Assembly: GCF_027924405.1 (NCBI RefSeq)
Contig: NZ_AP026978.1
Coordinates: 2,108,001 to 2,172,000 of the forward strand
DNA: 64,000 nt
Direction of reading: 5' to 3'
From: Nocardia sputorum
Lineage (GTDB): Bacteria; Actinomycetota; Actinomycetes; Mycobacteriales; Mycobacteriaceae
Under the pieces are notes generated by a model. It ran no database searches and was not told the DNA's origin. It worked only from the letters and a program-made list of their open reading frames with translations. The position numbers were made by a program, and so were the translations under genes. Shown here one piece after another: positions 34,181 through 42,692 of this stretch. How positions within the stretch are numbered: the first letter of the stretch is position 1; the number at the start of each line of letters is the position of its first letter.

Positions 34181-34843
34181 ATGGCGGCCCGACCGACCCC
34201 CCTCGACCGTGAGAACAGCTGGCAGGTCATCGAGCAGCAGCGCCGCGGGATCGCCGATCTGCTGGCCGATCTGTCTCCGCGGGAGTGGGAGCATCCTTCG
34301 CTCTGCGCCGGGTGGCGAGTGCGCGATGTGGCCGCCCATCTGGCGATGACGCCGTCGCCGCCACCGGGCGGGATCATGATCACCACGGGACTGCGCGCCC
34401 GGGGTGACTACAACCGCTTCGTCGATCTGCTCGCCAGGCGATATTCCGAACAGCCGGTGGACCAGCTTGTGTCGTCCCTGCGCGATCACGCGGCCACACG
34501 CCGCATCCCGAGGCTGACCAATTACCGCAACGTGCTGATGGACACCATGGTCCACGGCCAAGACATCGCCATCCCGCTCGGCCGCACTCTCGCTGTGCCG
34601 CCGGAGGCCGCCGCCGCCGCGACCGCGCACGCGGCAACCCTCGGTCGCCCGGTTTTCGACCGTCACCGGCTGCGCGGTATCCGCCTGCGCGCCACCGACA
34701 TCGACTGGTGTCACGGCGCCGGCCTCGAGGTCCGCGGGCCGATCGCGGCATTGCTGTTGCTGGTCACTGGGCGTACCGCACGGCTGCACGACTTGGCGGG
34801 GGAGGGCCTCGCGCCGTTGACCGAACGCCTCGTCATCACCTGA
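34181..34843 (+). CDS. Maleylpyruvate isomerase-type mycothiol-dependent protein (DinB_2-like)
   Basis: 220 residues. N-terminal four-helix DinB-like domain with WEHPSLCAGWRVRDVAAHLA, in which the His is the usual metal ligand, and MVHGQDIAIPLGR supplying further His/Asp; C-terminal WCHGAGLEVRGPIAALLLLV and TGRTARLHDLAGEGL. Family members use mycothiol, the actinobacterial thiol, as cofactor or substrate. No Shine-Dalgarno precedes the ATG because the divergent marR start lies 18 bases away, so leaderless translation or a later start is likely. Confidence 0.82.
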   Translation: MAARPTPLDRENSWQVIEQQRRGIADLLADLSPREWEHPSLCAGWRVRDVAAHLAMTPSPPPGGIMITTGLRARGDYNRFVDLLARRYSEQPVDQLVSSLRDHAATRRIPRLTNYRNVLMDTMVHGQDIAIPLGRTLAVPPEAAAAATAHAATLGRPVFDRHRLRGIRLRATDIDWCHGAGLEVRGPIAALLLLVTGRTARLHDLAGEGLAPLTERLVIT

Positions 34844-34900
34844 CTCCGGTGCCGGAACCGGAACTCGACCGAACCCGCAACCTGGAAAGGAAACACAACG

Positions 34901-35134
34901 ATGACCAATCCCGGATTCTCCTCGTGGCAAGCTCAGCAGAACGCGAGCAGGAACGCGGCCCGGCACACCGATTGGGCCCGGCAGTCCACCGCGGACGCCC
35001 ACCGGTTGTCCCGGCGCGCCGCCAGGTCGTCCGGATGGCGTGTCGGGAACATCCTCGCGGCGCTGCTGGTGCTCGCGATCCTCGTCGTCGCCGCACCGTT
35101 CGTGCTCGCTGTGCTCGCGCATGTCGGCATCTGA
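34901..35134 (+). CDS. Small membrane protein (77 aa)
   Basis: 77 residues with a polar, Gln/Arg/Ala-rich N-terminal half and one C-terminal transmembrane helix (AALLVLAILVVAAPFVLAVL), so probably tail-anchored. Good ribosome site GGAAAGGAA eight bases before the ATG. 57 bases after the mycothiol-dependent gene, likely the same transcript. Similar short proteins are frequent in nocardiae; no function known. Confidence 0.7.
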   Translation: MTNPGFSSWQAQQNASRNAARHTDWARQSTADAHRLSRRAARSSGWRVGNILAALLVLAILVVAAPFVLAVLAHVGI

Positions 35135-35150
35135 CGACTGAAAGCGGTGA

Positions 35151-36893
35151 TCAGCCGCGTGTGTCGGCGGTCGGTTCGGATCGGGTGGGCGGCCCTTTGA
35201 TCTCGACGATCGGCAACCGCAGCGCGGCAGGCGCGTCGGCCGGGACCACCGGGGCGCGGGGCGGCACGGGGGCGATGCGCCGGTAGGGCGCGCCCGGCTC
35301 GGGACGCGGATCCGGCTCGCCCTTGTTCGGCCAGAGGGCAACGGCGCGCTCGGCCTGCGCGGTGATCGTGAGCGACGGGTTCACCCCGAGATTGGCCGAA
35401 ATGGTCGAGCCATCGATGACGTGCAGTCCCCGGTATCCGTGCATCCGGTGGTAGGGGTCGACGACTCCGGCGTCGGGGGACTCCCCGATGACGCAGCCGC
35501 CGATGAAGTGCCCCGTCATCGGGATGTCGAACAACGCGCTCCAGCCGGCGCCCGGTATGCCGTCGATCTTGTCGGCCACCCGGTGCGCCACCTCGTGCCC
35601 GGCCGGTAGCCAGGTCGGATTGGGTTCGCCCACACCCTGCTTGGTGGTCATCTTGCGGCCGAACAGGCCGCGCTTGGTGTAGGTGGTGATGGAGTTGTCG
35701 ACCGACTGCATCACCAGCAGCCCGATCATCTGTTCCGACCAGCCGCGCGGGTTCTGCAAGTGGAGGGCGTCGCGGCCGAGCTTGCGCATCGTGCGCGCCC
35801 ACAGGCGCAGCTTCGGCGTGCGCCCGTCCGGGTCGATCATGGCGGTGCCGATGAGACCGATCGCGTTGCTGCCCTTGCCGTAGCGCACCGGCTCGATATG
35901 GGTGTCGGCGTCCGGGTGGATCGAGGAGGTGATCGCCACCCCCTTGGTGAAGTCGGAACCCTTGCGGCGGCTGCGGACCGAGAGCAACTCCTCGGAGTTG
36001 GTGCGCGAGAGCTCACCCAGCCGCGGCGAGATATCCGGCAGCGAACCGCGGTCGCGAAGCCGATGCAGCAGCTTCTGGGTGCCCAGCGCGGCGGCGGCGA
36101 AGACGACCTGTTCGGCCGTGAACTTCCGGCGTGCCTTGCGCACCCAGCGTCCGGTGCGGACGGTGGCGACTTCGTATCCACCGCCGGGCAGCGGGCGCAC
36201 GTCGGTCACCGTGGTGAGCGGGTGCACCGTGGCGCCGGCCTGCTCGGCGAGATACAGGTAGTTCTTGACCAGGGTGTTCTTCGCGTTGTGCCGGCAGCCG
36301 GTCATGCACTCGCCGCAGTGCGTGCAGGTACTGCGGGCCGGGCCGACGCCGCCGAAGAAGGGGTCGGGCACCTCCTGGCCGGGGCGCGTCCCCTTGCCGC
36401 CGAACAGGACGCCCACGGGGGTGCTGCGGTAGGTCGAGCCGACGCCCATCTCCTCGGCGATCTCGGCCAGCACGCGGTCCGACGGCGTGGTCGCCGGATT
36501 CGTCGTCACGCCGAGCATCCGCTTGGCCTGGTCGTAGTGCGGAGCGAGTTCGTCTTTCCAGTCGGTGATGTGGGCCCACTGGCGGTCCTGGTAGAACCGG
36601 TCCGGCGGCTCGTAGAGGGTGTTCGCGTAGACCAGCGAGCCGCCGCCGACGCCCGCTCCCGCCATGATGAAGGTGTCCTTCAGCAGCGTCAGCCGCTGGA
36701 TGCCGAAGCAGCCGAGGGCCGGGGCCCAGAGGTACTTGCGCGCGTCCCATGAGGTTTCGGCGAACTCGTCGTCGGCGAAGCGTCTTCCCGCTTCGAGCAC
36801 GCCTACCCGGTAACCCTTCTCTGTCAGGCGCAACGCGGTCACGCTGCCGCCGAAGCCGGAACCGACGACCACCACGTCGTAGTCGAACGTCAT
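35151..36893 (-). CDS. choD: GMC-type oxidoreductase, ChoD-like (putative cholesterol oxidase)
   Basis: 580 residues from ATG 36893; close in length and motif order to M. tuberculosis ChoD. FAD loop DVVVVGSGFGGSVTALRLTE near residue 6, GAGVGGGSLVYANTLY, a cysteine-rich segment CTHCGECMTGCRHNAKNTLV, ITSSIHPDADTHIEPVRYGK, and C-terminal HVIDGSTISANLGVNPSLTI. Would oxidise 3-beta-hydroxysteroids; activity of ChoD proteins is debated, so cholesterol specificity is inferred. It follows the monooxygenase gene by 50 bases in the same direction, suggesting a steroid or cyclic-ketone oxidising operon. Confidence 0.85.
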   Translation of the reverse strand: MTFDYDVVVVGSGFGGSVTALRLTEKGYRVGVLEAGRRFADDEFAETSWDARKYLWAPALGCFGIQRLTLLKDTFIMAGAGVGGGSLVYANTLYEPPDRFYQDRQWAHITDWKDELAPHYDQAKRMLGVTTNPATTPSDRVLAEIAEEMGVGSTYRSTPVGVLFGGKGTRPGQEVPDPFFGGVGPARSTCTHCGECMTGCRHNAKNTLVKNYLYLAEQAGATVHPLTTVTDVRPLPGGGYEVATVRTGRWVRKARRKFTAEQVVFAAAALGTQKLLHRLRDRGSLPDISPRLGELSRTNSEELLSVRSRRKGSDFTKGVAITSSIHPDADTHIEPVRYGKGSNAIGLIGTAMIDPDGRTPKLRLWARTMRKLGRDALHLQNPRGWSEQMIGLLVMQSVDNSITTYTKRGLFGRKMTTKQGVGEPNPTWLPAGHEVAHRVADKIDGIPGAGWSALFDIPMTGHFIGGCVIGESPDAGVVDPYHRMHGYRGLHVIDGSTISANLGVNPSLTITAQAERAVALWPNKGEPDPRPEPGAPYRRIAPVPPRAPVVPADAPAALRLPIVEIKGPPTRSEPTADTRG

Positions 36894-36943
36894 CTGATCT
36901 CCACCACTTGTCGAAGTTGCTGTCACGGACGAGGCAGGCCGGG

Positions 36944-38401
36944 TCAAGAGACGAGCTTCGAATCGAAGTCCGCCGGGTCGAATTTGCGCGTGTGCCACCG
37001 GTAGCTGGTGACGGTCCCCGGCCAGTTGTTGGTGATCCGCCCGGCCGCGTTGCGGTACCAGCTCGAGCAGAAGTTCCACGGCGTGCGGTCGAGGCGCTGT
37101 TGCAGCCGCCCGTCGAACCGGGCCTCGATCTCGGGGCGCACCTCGAGTACCCGGCCCGGACGCTCCGCGAGCCGCTGGACGGCCTGGCGGATGTAGCGGG
37201 CCTGCGATTCGATCATGTAGACGATCGAACCGACGCCCAGGTTGGTGTTCGGGCCGTAGATGAGGAACAAGTTCGGGTAGCCGGGCACCGTGATGCCTTG
37301 GTACGCCCGGGCGCCCTGCGCCCACTCGTCGGCCAGCTTGCGCCCGCCTCGTCCGGAAACCCGCATGGGCCAGAGGAATTCGGTGCCCTTGAAGCCTGTG
37401 CCGTAGACGATCGCGTCCACCTCGTGCAGCACGCCGTCGGCGGTGCGCACGCCCTCGGGGGTGATCTCGGTGATCGCGGTGGTCTCCACTGTCACGTTGG
37501 GCCGGGTGAGCGCGGGCAGGTAGTCGTTGGAGAAGAGTGCTCGCTTGCAGCCGGCCGGATAGTCCGGGGTCAGCTTGGCGCGCAGCTCCGGGTCGGCCAC
37601 CTGACGCCGCAGCTGCCGCAGGCCGATCCGCGTCACCAGCTTGCGGATGATCGGCACGTCGACGATGCCGAGCGCGAGGAACTCGCAGAACAGCCAGAAC
37701 GCGAAGCGCTCGGTGAGGCGAGTGACCGGTAGCAGCCGGAACGCGCGATGATGCCAGGCTTTGTACTCGACATCCGGCTTCGGCATGATCCACGCCGCCG
37801 AGCGCTGGAACAGCGTCAGGTGCGCCACCGAGGGCGCGATCGCGGGCACGAACTGCACCGCGCTCGCGCCGGTGCCGATGACTGCCACCCGCTTGCCGGT
37901 CAGATCGGCCTGGTGATCCCACTCGGCGGAGTGGAACGCCGTGCCCCGGAAGGTCTCCACCCCGGGGATGTCCGGCAGCGCGGGCCGCGAGAGCTGCCCG
38001 ACGGCGGAGATCAGCACGTCACAGGTCAGCTGGGCGCCGTCGGCGGTGCGCACGGTCCAGCGTCCGGCGGCGTCGTCGAATTCCGCCTCGGTGACCTCGG
38101 TGCGGAACCGGATCTTGCGCAGGAGGTCGTGGTCGCGGGCGATGCCGCGCAGGTAGGCGAGGATGTCCGGCTGCTGGGAGAACCGCTTCGGCCAATCGGT
38201 GCGCGGTGCGTACGAGTAGGAGTACAGCGGCGAGGGGATATCGCAGCCCGCGCCGGGGTAGGTGTTCTCCCGCCAGACGCCGCCTACGTCCTCGGCCCGC
38301 TCCAGGATCGTGACGTCGTCCAAGCCCGCACGCTGGAGTTCCATCGCCATGCCGAGCCCGCCGAAACCGGCGCCGATGATGACGATCGAAGGTGTGCTCA
38401 T
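36944..38401 (-). CDS. FAD-dependent Baeyer-Villiger-type monooxygenase
   Basis: 485 residues from ATG 38401 (MSTPSIVIIG). Two Rossmann loops: IVIIGAGFGGLGMAMEL at the N-terminus (FAD) and VAVIGTGASAVQF near residue 175 (NADPH), separated by the type I Baeyer-Villiger fingerprint FRGTAFHSAEWDH (FxGxxxHxxxW). Also VGGVWRENTYPGAGCDIPS. Converts ketones to esters or lactones with O2 and NADPH. Upstream of the ChoD-like gene, probably co-transcribed. The exact ketone is unknown. Confidence 0.9.
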   Translation of the reverse strand: MSTPSIVIIGAGFGGLGMAMELQRAGLDDVTILERAEDVGGVWRENTYPGAGCDIPSPLYSYSYAPRTDWPKRFSQQPDILAYLRGIARDHDLLRKIRFRTEVTEAEFDDAAGRWTVRTADGAQLTCDVLISAVGQLSRPALPDIPGVETFRGTAFHSAEWDHQADLTGKRVAVIGTGASAVQFVPAIAPSVAHLTLFQRSAAWIMPKPDVEYKAWHHRAFRLLPVTRLTERFAFWLFCEFLALGIVDVPIIRKLVTRIGLRQLRRQVADPELRAKLTPDYPAGCKRALFSNDYLPALTRPNVTVETTAITEITPEGVRTADGVLHEVDAIVYGTGFKGTEFLWPMRVSGRGGRKLADEWAQGARAYQGITVPGYPNLFLIYGPNTNLGVGSIVYMIESQARYIRQAVQRLAERPGRVLEVRPEIEARFDGRLQQRLDRTPWNFCSSWYRNAAGRITNNWPGTVTSYRWHTRKFDPADFDSKLVS

Positions 38402-38536
38402 GATGACAACGCTATGACCTGGACAAAGCTCCACGTCAAACACCTGAGGTCAGAAAATCCACACTTTCGGCCAACTCCCCGTACCCCGGCGGCCTTCTCG
38501 TCGGACGTGACCGCCTCCGGTTATCGACCCGTACCG

Positions 38537-38896
38537 CTATCCGAAGGAGCTCACGTTGTTCACCTGGTTCGACTGCGTGTACCCGCTCTGCACGTACTCG
38601 TAGCTGAACCCACCGGAACTGTCCCAGGTGATCGGCGTCGTTTCGGTGCCGACATTCGACATCCACAAGATGAAGATCTCGTGCCCGGCCTCGTATTCCG
38701 AGCTGGTCTGACCGGGAGCCAGGATGAACAGAGATTTGGGCTTGTCCCATTCTTGCCGGTAGACCGAAACGTAGGCGTTCGTGTCGTTGTACAGCTTGTA
38801 CCAGCCGGGCGAACTCCGTTCGGCGGGCTGCTGCTGCTCGGTCAGCGAAGACAAAGGCACGGTCTTGCGCTTGGTCCCCATGCCGGTATCGGTCAT
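38537..38896 (-). CDS. Hypothetical beta-rich small protein (119 aa)
   Basis: 119 residues; no cysteine, no signal peptide. A polar N-terminus of 30 residues leads into alternating strands rich in Tyr, Trp, Ser and Asn (WYKLYNDTNAYVSVYRQEW, FILAPGQTSSEYEAGHEIF, FSYEYVQSGYTQSNQVNN). The composition is like fungal-fruit-body lectin or aegerolysin-type beta-sandwiches, but no family is recognised. Possible Shine-Dalgarno GAAAGGAGACG. Divergent from a ricin-B-like small protein across a 382-base gap. Its AT-tolerant codon choice differs from core genes. Confidence 0.62.
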   Translation of the reverse strand: MTDTGMGTKRKTVPLSSLTEQQQPAERSSPGWYKLYNDTNAYVSVYRQEWDKPKSLFILAPGQTSSEYEAGHEIFILWMSNVGTETTPITWDSSGGFSYEYVQSGYTQSNQVNNVSSFG

Positions 38897-39278
38897 CGAT
38901 CGTCTCCTTTCAGGGGTGCGCTCGGCGCACGAGGATCAATGGTGCGCATCTCGCCGCATCGCAGCGGAGATCGCACCGCTTCGTGGTGCGGATCGGTCAC
39001 CGGACCAGAACATGTTGTGGCTCCCGGAAGCTGCGCACCCGGTGGCAGCATATGAATACGCCACGGCCACTTCCCTCACCTCTTTCGGATGAATTACCGC
39101 GCAGTGGGGCCGTTTGATCGCGATCGGGATCCAGTCCACGGAATTCGCTTCGGCGTCCCGCCGATTCTGCTGTACTTGCTCGCGGCGATTCGCCTTGGAC
39201 GACGACTACGGGATCAGCGCAGCGTCACCGGCGGTGTCGAGCTCGGTAGCGGTGCGCTCACACAGTGAGGACGAGACC
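38897..39278. other. Gene-poor divergent gap
   Basis: Between the two small beta-rich proteins. A 67-codon minus-strand frame (38936-39139) ends 39 bases upstream of the 119-residue gene but has no ribosome site. AT-richer stretch at 39040-39110 probably contains promoters. Nothing else identified. Confidence 0.4.
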
Positions 39279-39656
39279 ATGGCTACCACGTACCAGATCA
39301 TCAATTACGAGACCGGCCAGGCCCTGGCGGTCGACGGCGACGCGGACAGTGTGACCATGCAGCAGCGGGCCGCCGGCGACGACGCCCAGCTGTGGACGTG
39401 CCCGGCCAATCCAGAAGAGGGCGACTTCGACATCGTCAACAAGAAGACCGGCGGCCATCTCTCGGCCATCCGTGCGAATGGCCGACTGCTGTGCGGCGAC
39501 GATCATTACGGCTGGGATCTACCCGATTTCCCCGAGATATCCCCCATCGCCACCAGCGATGACGAATTCGTCATCGGCATCTACTCGAACGATCGGCCAC
39601 AGTTGGTGCCCAACCGGGAAAGCGACCGTGAGAGGTGGATATTCCGGAAGGTGTGA
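39279..39656 (+). CDS. Ricin-B-lectin-like (beta-trefoil) small protein
   Basis: 125 residues from ATG 39279 with GAGGACGAG upstream. The repeating pattern is that of a RICIN/beta-trefoil fold: YQIINYETGQALAVDGDAD, DAQLWTCPAN (a QxW-type box), FDIVNKKTGGHLSAIRANG, DEFVIGIYSND, ERWIFRKV. No signal peptide, so cytosolic or released by other means. Carbohydrate binding is inferred from the fold only. Stand-alone trefoils like this resemble fungal lectins and toxin-binding modules. Confidence 0.7.
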   Translation: MATTYQIINYETGQALAVDGDADSVTMQQRAAGDDAQLWTCPANPEEGDFDIVNKKTGGHLSAIRANGRLLCGDDHYGWDLPDFPEISPIATSDDEFVIGIYSNDRPQLVPNRESDRERWIFRKV

Positions 39657-39704
39657 ACCGGTCGCGTGCCATCGGCATCGAACGTTCGCGCGGAGTCCAG
39701 GTGA

Positions 39705-40571
39705 CTAATCGGTCGCGAGATCGAATCGTTCCGCGAATTGCGACATCTTGTCGTGCTGCTCGGCGGCGGTCGCCGCGGTCAGGTTGACGACGATCCGCGT
39801 CACCCCGTGCTCCTCGAGTTGCCCGGCTCGCTCGACCGTCAGATCGGCCGAGCCCCAACGGGTGTACTCCAGGGCGGCCGGGTCCCGGCCCGCTTCCGCG
39901 GCTGCCTTGCGGGCCAGCTCGATCTGCACCGCACGCTCGGCTTCGTCGAGCATTCCGCCCGCGAAGTAGCCGTTGCCGCGGAGACCGGCCCGTCGGGCGG
40001 CGGCTCGGCTGGATCCGCCCACGTGAATCGGCAGCTCGGTCACCTCGAACGGTTTCGGGTAACTGCAAAGATTGTCGAAGTCGTAGAACTCGCCGTGGTA
40101 GCCGACGCCCTCGGGACCACCCGACCACAGCAGTCGCAGCACGTCGATCGCCTCGTCGGCGCGGCGACCGCGAGTGCGGAAGTCCACGCCCACGGCCTGC
40201 GCCTCGCCCGGCAGGGCGCCGAGCCCGACGGTGAGCAGCCGCATGCGCCCTCCGGACAGGACATCGATGGTGGCCAGACGTTTGGCGAGAACCACGGGAT
40301 GGCGGTAGGGCAGCAACAGGACGCCGGTGCCGAGCAGCAGCCGTTGCGTGGCCGCGGCGACGAAACTCAGGCAGTCCAGTGGATCGAAGTAGGGCAGGGT
40401 CGGCGGCAGTTCTCCGGCACCGTAGGACGCGCCGGGGTACAGCACGATGTGATCCTGCAGGTACAGGCCCTCGAAACCGCACCGTTCGGCGTGCCGGGCG
40501 AACGTGACGAGCCGGTCGGGATCGGTGCCGTTGAATGGCGTGCTGTAGCAGATCGCGAATTTCACAGACAT
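39705..40571 (-). CDS. LLM class F420-dependent oxidoreductase
   Basis: 288 residues from ATG 40571 (MSVKFAICYS). Luciferase-like TIM barrel: CGFEGLYLQDHIVLYPG, LLLGTGVLLLPYRHPVVLAK, TIDVLSGGRMRLLTVGLGAL, LPIHVGGSSRAAARRAG. The pattern is that of the TIGR03619-type F420-dependent group common in mycobacteria and nocardiae. Intact, unlike the two LLM fragments that follow on the same strand. The substrate is unknown. Confidence 0.88.
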   Translation of the reverse strand: MSVKFAICYSTPFNGTDPDRLVTFARHAERCGFEGLYLQDHIVLYPGASYGAGELPPTLPYFDPLDCLSFVAAATQRLLLGTGVLLLPYRHPVVLAKRLATIDVLSGGRMRLLTVGLGALPGEAQAVGVDFRTRGRRADEAIDVLRLLWSGGPEGVGYHGEFYDFDNLCSYPKPFEVTELPIHVGGSSRAAARRAGLRGNGYFAGGMLDEAERAVQIELARKAAAEAGRDPAALEYTRWGSADLTVERAGQLEEHGVTRIVVNLTAATAAEQHDKMSQFAERFDLATD

Positions 40572-40738
40572 TCCTTCGAGCGTGTGTCGGCGCGGAACCA
40601 TCGGCGGAGAGGTTCGGACGGGTAGCGGAGCTGTTGTGCGAGTGGGCATTCGAGCAATCGGCGTGCGCCCTCATCACCCCAGGGCCGCAACGGTAGACCT
40701 TGTCGCCGACGTCAAGGCAAGATCTGGCGCGCAAAACC

Positions 40739-41188
40739 TCAGCCCAGGTGGTGACCCGCCAGCTTCGCGATGTCATCGAGGGCACGCAATGTTTCCGATT
40801 CCGGGAGGGTCGGGAGGCTGAAGAGCAATCGCTGCGCCCCGGACTCGGCATAGCCGTCGATCAAGGCCCGATCGGTCGCGACGAAGGCGACGGTGACCGG
40901 CAGGTCGTTGCCGTGGAGCGCGGACAGCTGAGCGGGGATCGCGGCCGGGTCGGACACCGCGACGGGGAGCCAGCCGACCCCGTGTCGGATCGCGCGCTCG
41001 GCCGCCGCCTGCCCACCGCCGAGGAAGATCGGCGGATGCGGCCGTTGCACGGGTGTCGGCCACGCGTACATGGGGTCGAAATCGAGGAAGCGGCCGTAAA
41101 TTTCGGCGAGATCCTCGGTCCAGATCTTCCGGATGGCTTCGAGTTGCTCGTCGAGCAGCGCGCCGCGAGTGCGCGGATCGGTGAGCCT
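40739..41188 (-). pseudogene. C-terminal half of an LLM oxidoreductase (5'-truncated)
   Basis: The open frame begins directly after an in-frame TGA (41189-41191) and matches the second half of an F420-dependent LLM protein: LLDEQLEAIRKIWTEDLAEI, FLDFDPMYAWPTPVQRPHPP, IFLGGGQAAAERAIRHGVGW. Before the internal ATG at 41071 there is no start codon, and the N-terminal half with the flavin-binding barrel start is missing. About 149 codons remain of the usual 290. Confidence 0.75.
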
Positions 41189-41378
41189 TCACACGTATGT
41201 GATGGTCAACGCGAATCCCTGTGAGGTGGAACATGCCGGCCCCGCAGTTCCCGCGACTGATCCAAATCGCCTACGCCGCCTTGGACAGCGACCCGGAGGT
41301 GCCGCACTGCGCATCTCCTCACCGGCTTGCGGCACGATCACGGGTGAGCGCGCCGTCAGCGCTCGCGGTGATACCTCG

Positions 41379-41546
41379 TCAACGCTGGCGCCAGCTCAGT
41401 GGACCCGGCAGGTCGACACTGTTCTTCTTGCTGCGGGAGTTCCAGGACCACGGGCCGATCTTGATACTCCACGAGGACAGGCCCGATTGTGTGAAGTTGA
41501 GTTTCAGCGGCCCGAAGGATTTGCGCTGACGGTATTTGATGGGCAT
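41379..41546 (-). CDS. DUF4236-like small protein (55 aa)
   Basis: 55 residues, starting MPIKYRQRKSFGPLKLNFTQ and continuing SGLSSWSIKIGPWSWN. This matches the DUF4236 pattern F-R-K-S-x-x-x-G-P-x-x-L-N-x-S-x-S-G-x-S-x-S-x-x-x-G. GGGAGG lies seven bases upstream of the ATG. DUF4236 domains often start larger stress or phage-related proteins; here it is alone. The basic Ser/Trp-rich tail ends SWRQR. Function unknown. The palindrome at 41575-41589 is in its promoter. Confidence 0.72.
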   Translation of the reverse strand: MPIKYRQRKSFGPLKLNFTQSGLSSWSIKIGPWSWNSRSKKNSVDLPGPLSWRQR

Positions 41547-41574
41547 GAGCAGCCTCCCTGACTCGCTCCCAGGC

Positions 41575-41589
41575 TAACCGATCCGGTTA
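41575..41589. promoter_or_regulatory. Palindrome upstream of the DUF4236 gene
   Basis: TAACCG-ATC-CGGTTA, perfect 6-base arms, 29 bases before the ATG of the small protein. Could be an operator or part of its promoter. Confidence 0.4.
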
Positions 41590-41708
41590 CCCCACCTAGC
41601 TTTTGCTCGACAGGATTGACCGAATTCGCAACCGCAAACTCTCACCCACGGTGCCGGTGTCGCGACGGAGCCGTCGGCGATGTCGATCGTGTCGGCGTGG
41701 TGCGAGGT

Positions 41709-42185
41709 CTATTCAGGCACAGCCGCCACGGGGCCGTCGGTGCCGAACAGGGCGATCAGTTCGCGGACCTGATCTTCGAACGACGTGGCCGTGCGGTCGT
41801 GCTCGCTGCGCAGGCGGTTGGTGATTGCGCGGGGTCCGCCGAGCGCACGGCCGAGTCCGAGGTCGATTCGTCCCGGGTGGAAGGCCTCCAAAGTGCCGAA
41901 CTGTTCCGCGATGACGATCGGAGCGTGGTTGAGCAACATCACCCCGCCTGCTCCGACCCGGACCCGCCGTGTCACCGACGCCACGTGTGCGGCGACGACT
42001 GCCGGTGCCGCGCCGGCCACGCCGGACATGCCGTGGTGCTCGGGCACCCAGTACCGGTGGTAGCCGAGGTCATCGGCGAACCGCGCCAGTTCCACGCTGT
42101 TACGCAGCGCTGTGCTCGCGTTCGATTGTTGCGTGATGGGTACTGTGTCCAGCACCGAAACGCGAACCTCATGCGAAGGGTTCAT
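41709..42185 (-). pseudogene. N-terminal half of an LLM flavin-dependent oxidoreductase (3'-truncated)
   Basis: 158 codons matching the first half of the MsnO8-type LLM family: VSVLDTVPITQQSNASTALR, RFADDLGYHRYWVPEHHGM, VRVGAGGVMLLNHAPIVIAE, AFHPGRIDLGLGRALGG. The frame stops at VPE-TAG where about 170 further residues (second half of the barrel) would follow, and the sequence beyond does not resume the family in any frame. It belongs to a different LLM subfamily from the fragment at 40739, so the two are not halves of one gene. Confidence 0.72.
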
Positions 42186-42288
42186 CGTGGACAACGCATT
42201 TCGCGGTGGGATCCCACGGCTTCCCGGATTCCCGGCCAAGGGTCGCTGACCGATGCTGCTGAAATCACAGAGATCTGGGACTCCGTCG

Positions 42289-42571
42289 TTACGTCGCGGC
42301 CGCGCGGTATGACGCTATCAGCGCGCGGACGGCCGAGTCGATCTCCGCCGGCAATGGTGTCGACTTCACGATGTCTTCAACAACGGGCATTGTCGCCTCG
42401 GATGGTGCCTGGCATCGCCACGAAGATGACGTTCTCATTGCGGTCGGGTTCCGTCACGCCGTTCACGATCGCTTCGGTCCGTCCTCCGTCAGGGCAGGGC
42501 ATGCAGTCTCGGGTGCCAGGCATGCAGGCGCAAGGCCTCGGACCACAGAGTAGCGGGGTGTCGTAGTCCAC
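42289..42571 (-). pseudogene. Decayed unidentified gene (two frames)
   Basis: Two protein-like stretches lie end to end in different minus-strand frames: TEAIVNGVTEPDRNENVIFV from the frame ending near 42377, and MPVVEDIVKSTPLPAEIDSA leading to VRALIASYRAAAT and a TAA at 42289-42291. A one-base shift near 42385 would join them. The family is not recognised. The surrounding 42186-42692 has no intact gene. Confidence 0.35.
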
Positions 42572-42692
42572 CGACGAGTTTCACCACCAGCCGATGCCCG
42601 GGCTGCCGAGGCCACTCGTCCTGGGCTGCGGCCGGCGCGCGTATGTTCTGCGGTGGTGTCGGCACCGGCATTCGCGGGCACAGCAATTCGGC

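Noticed and set aside
38936..39139. 67-codon minus-strand ORF upstream of the 119-residue gene, considered as a peptide precursor
   Set aside because: GTG start without a ribosome site, no leader/core layout and no modification enzymes nearby.
41221..41529. 102-codon plus-strand ORF over the DUF4236 gene
   Set aside because: Antisense to the better-supported DUF4236 ORF and without family resemblance.
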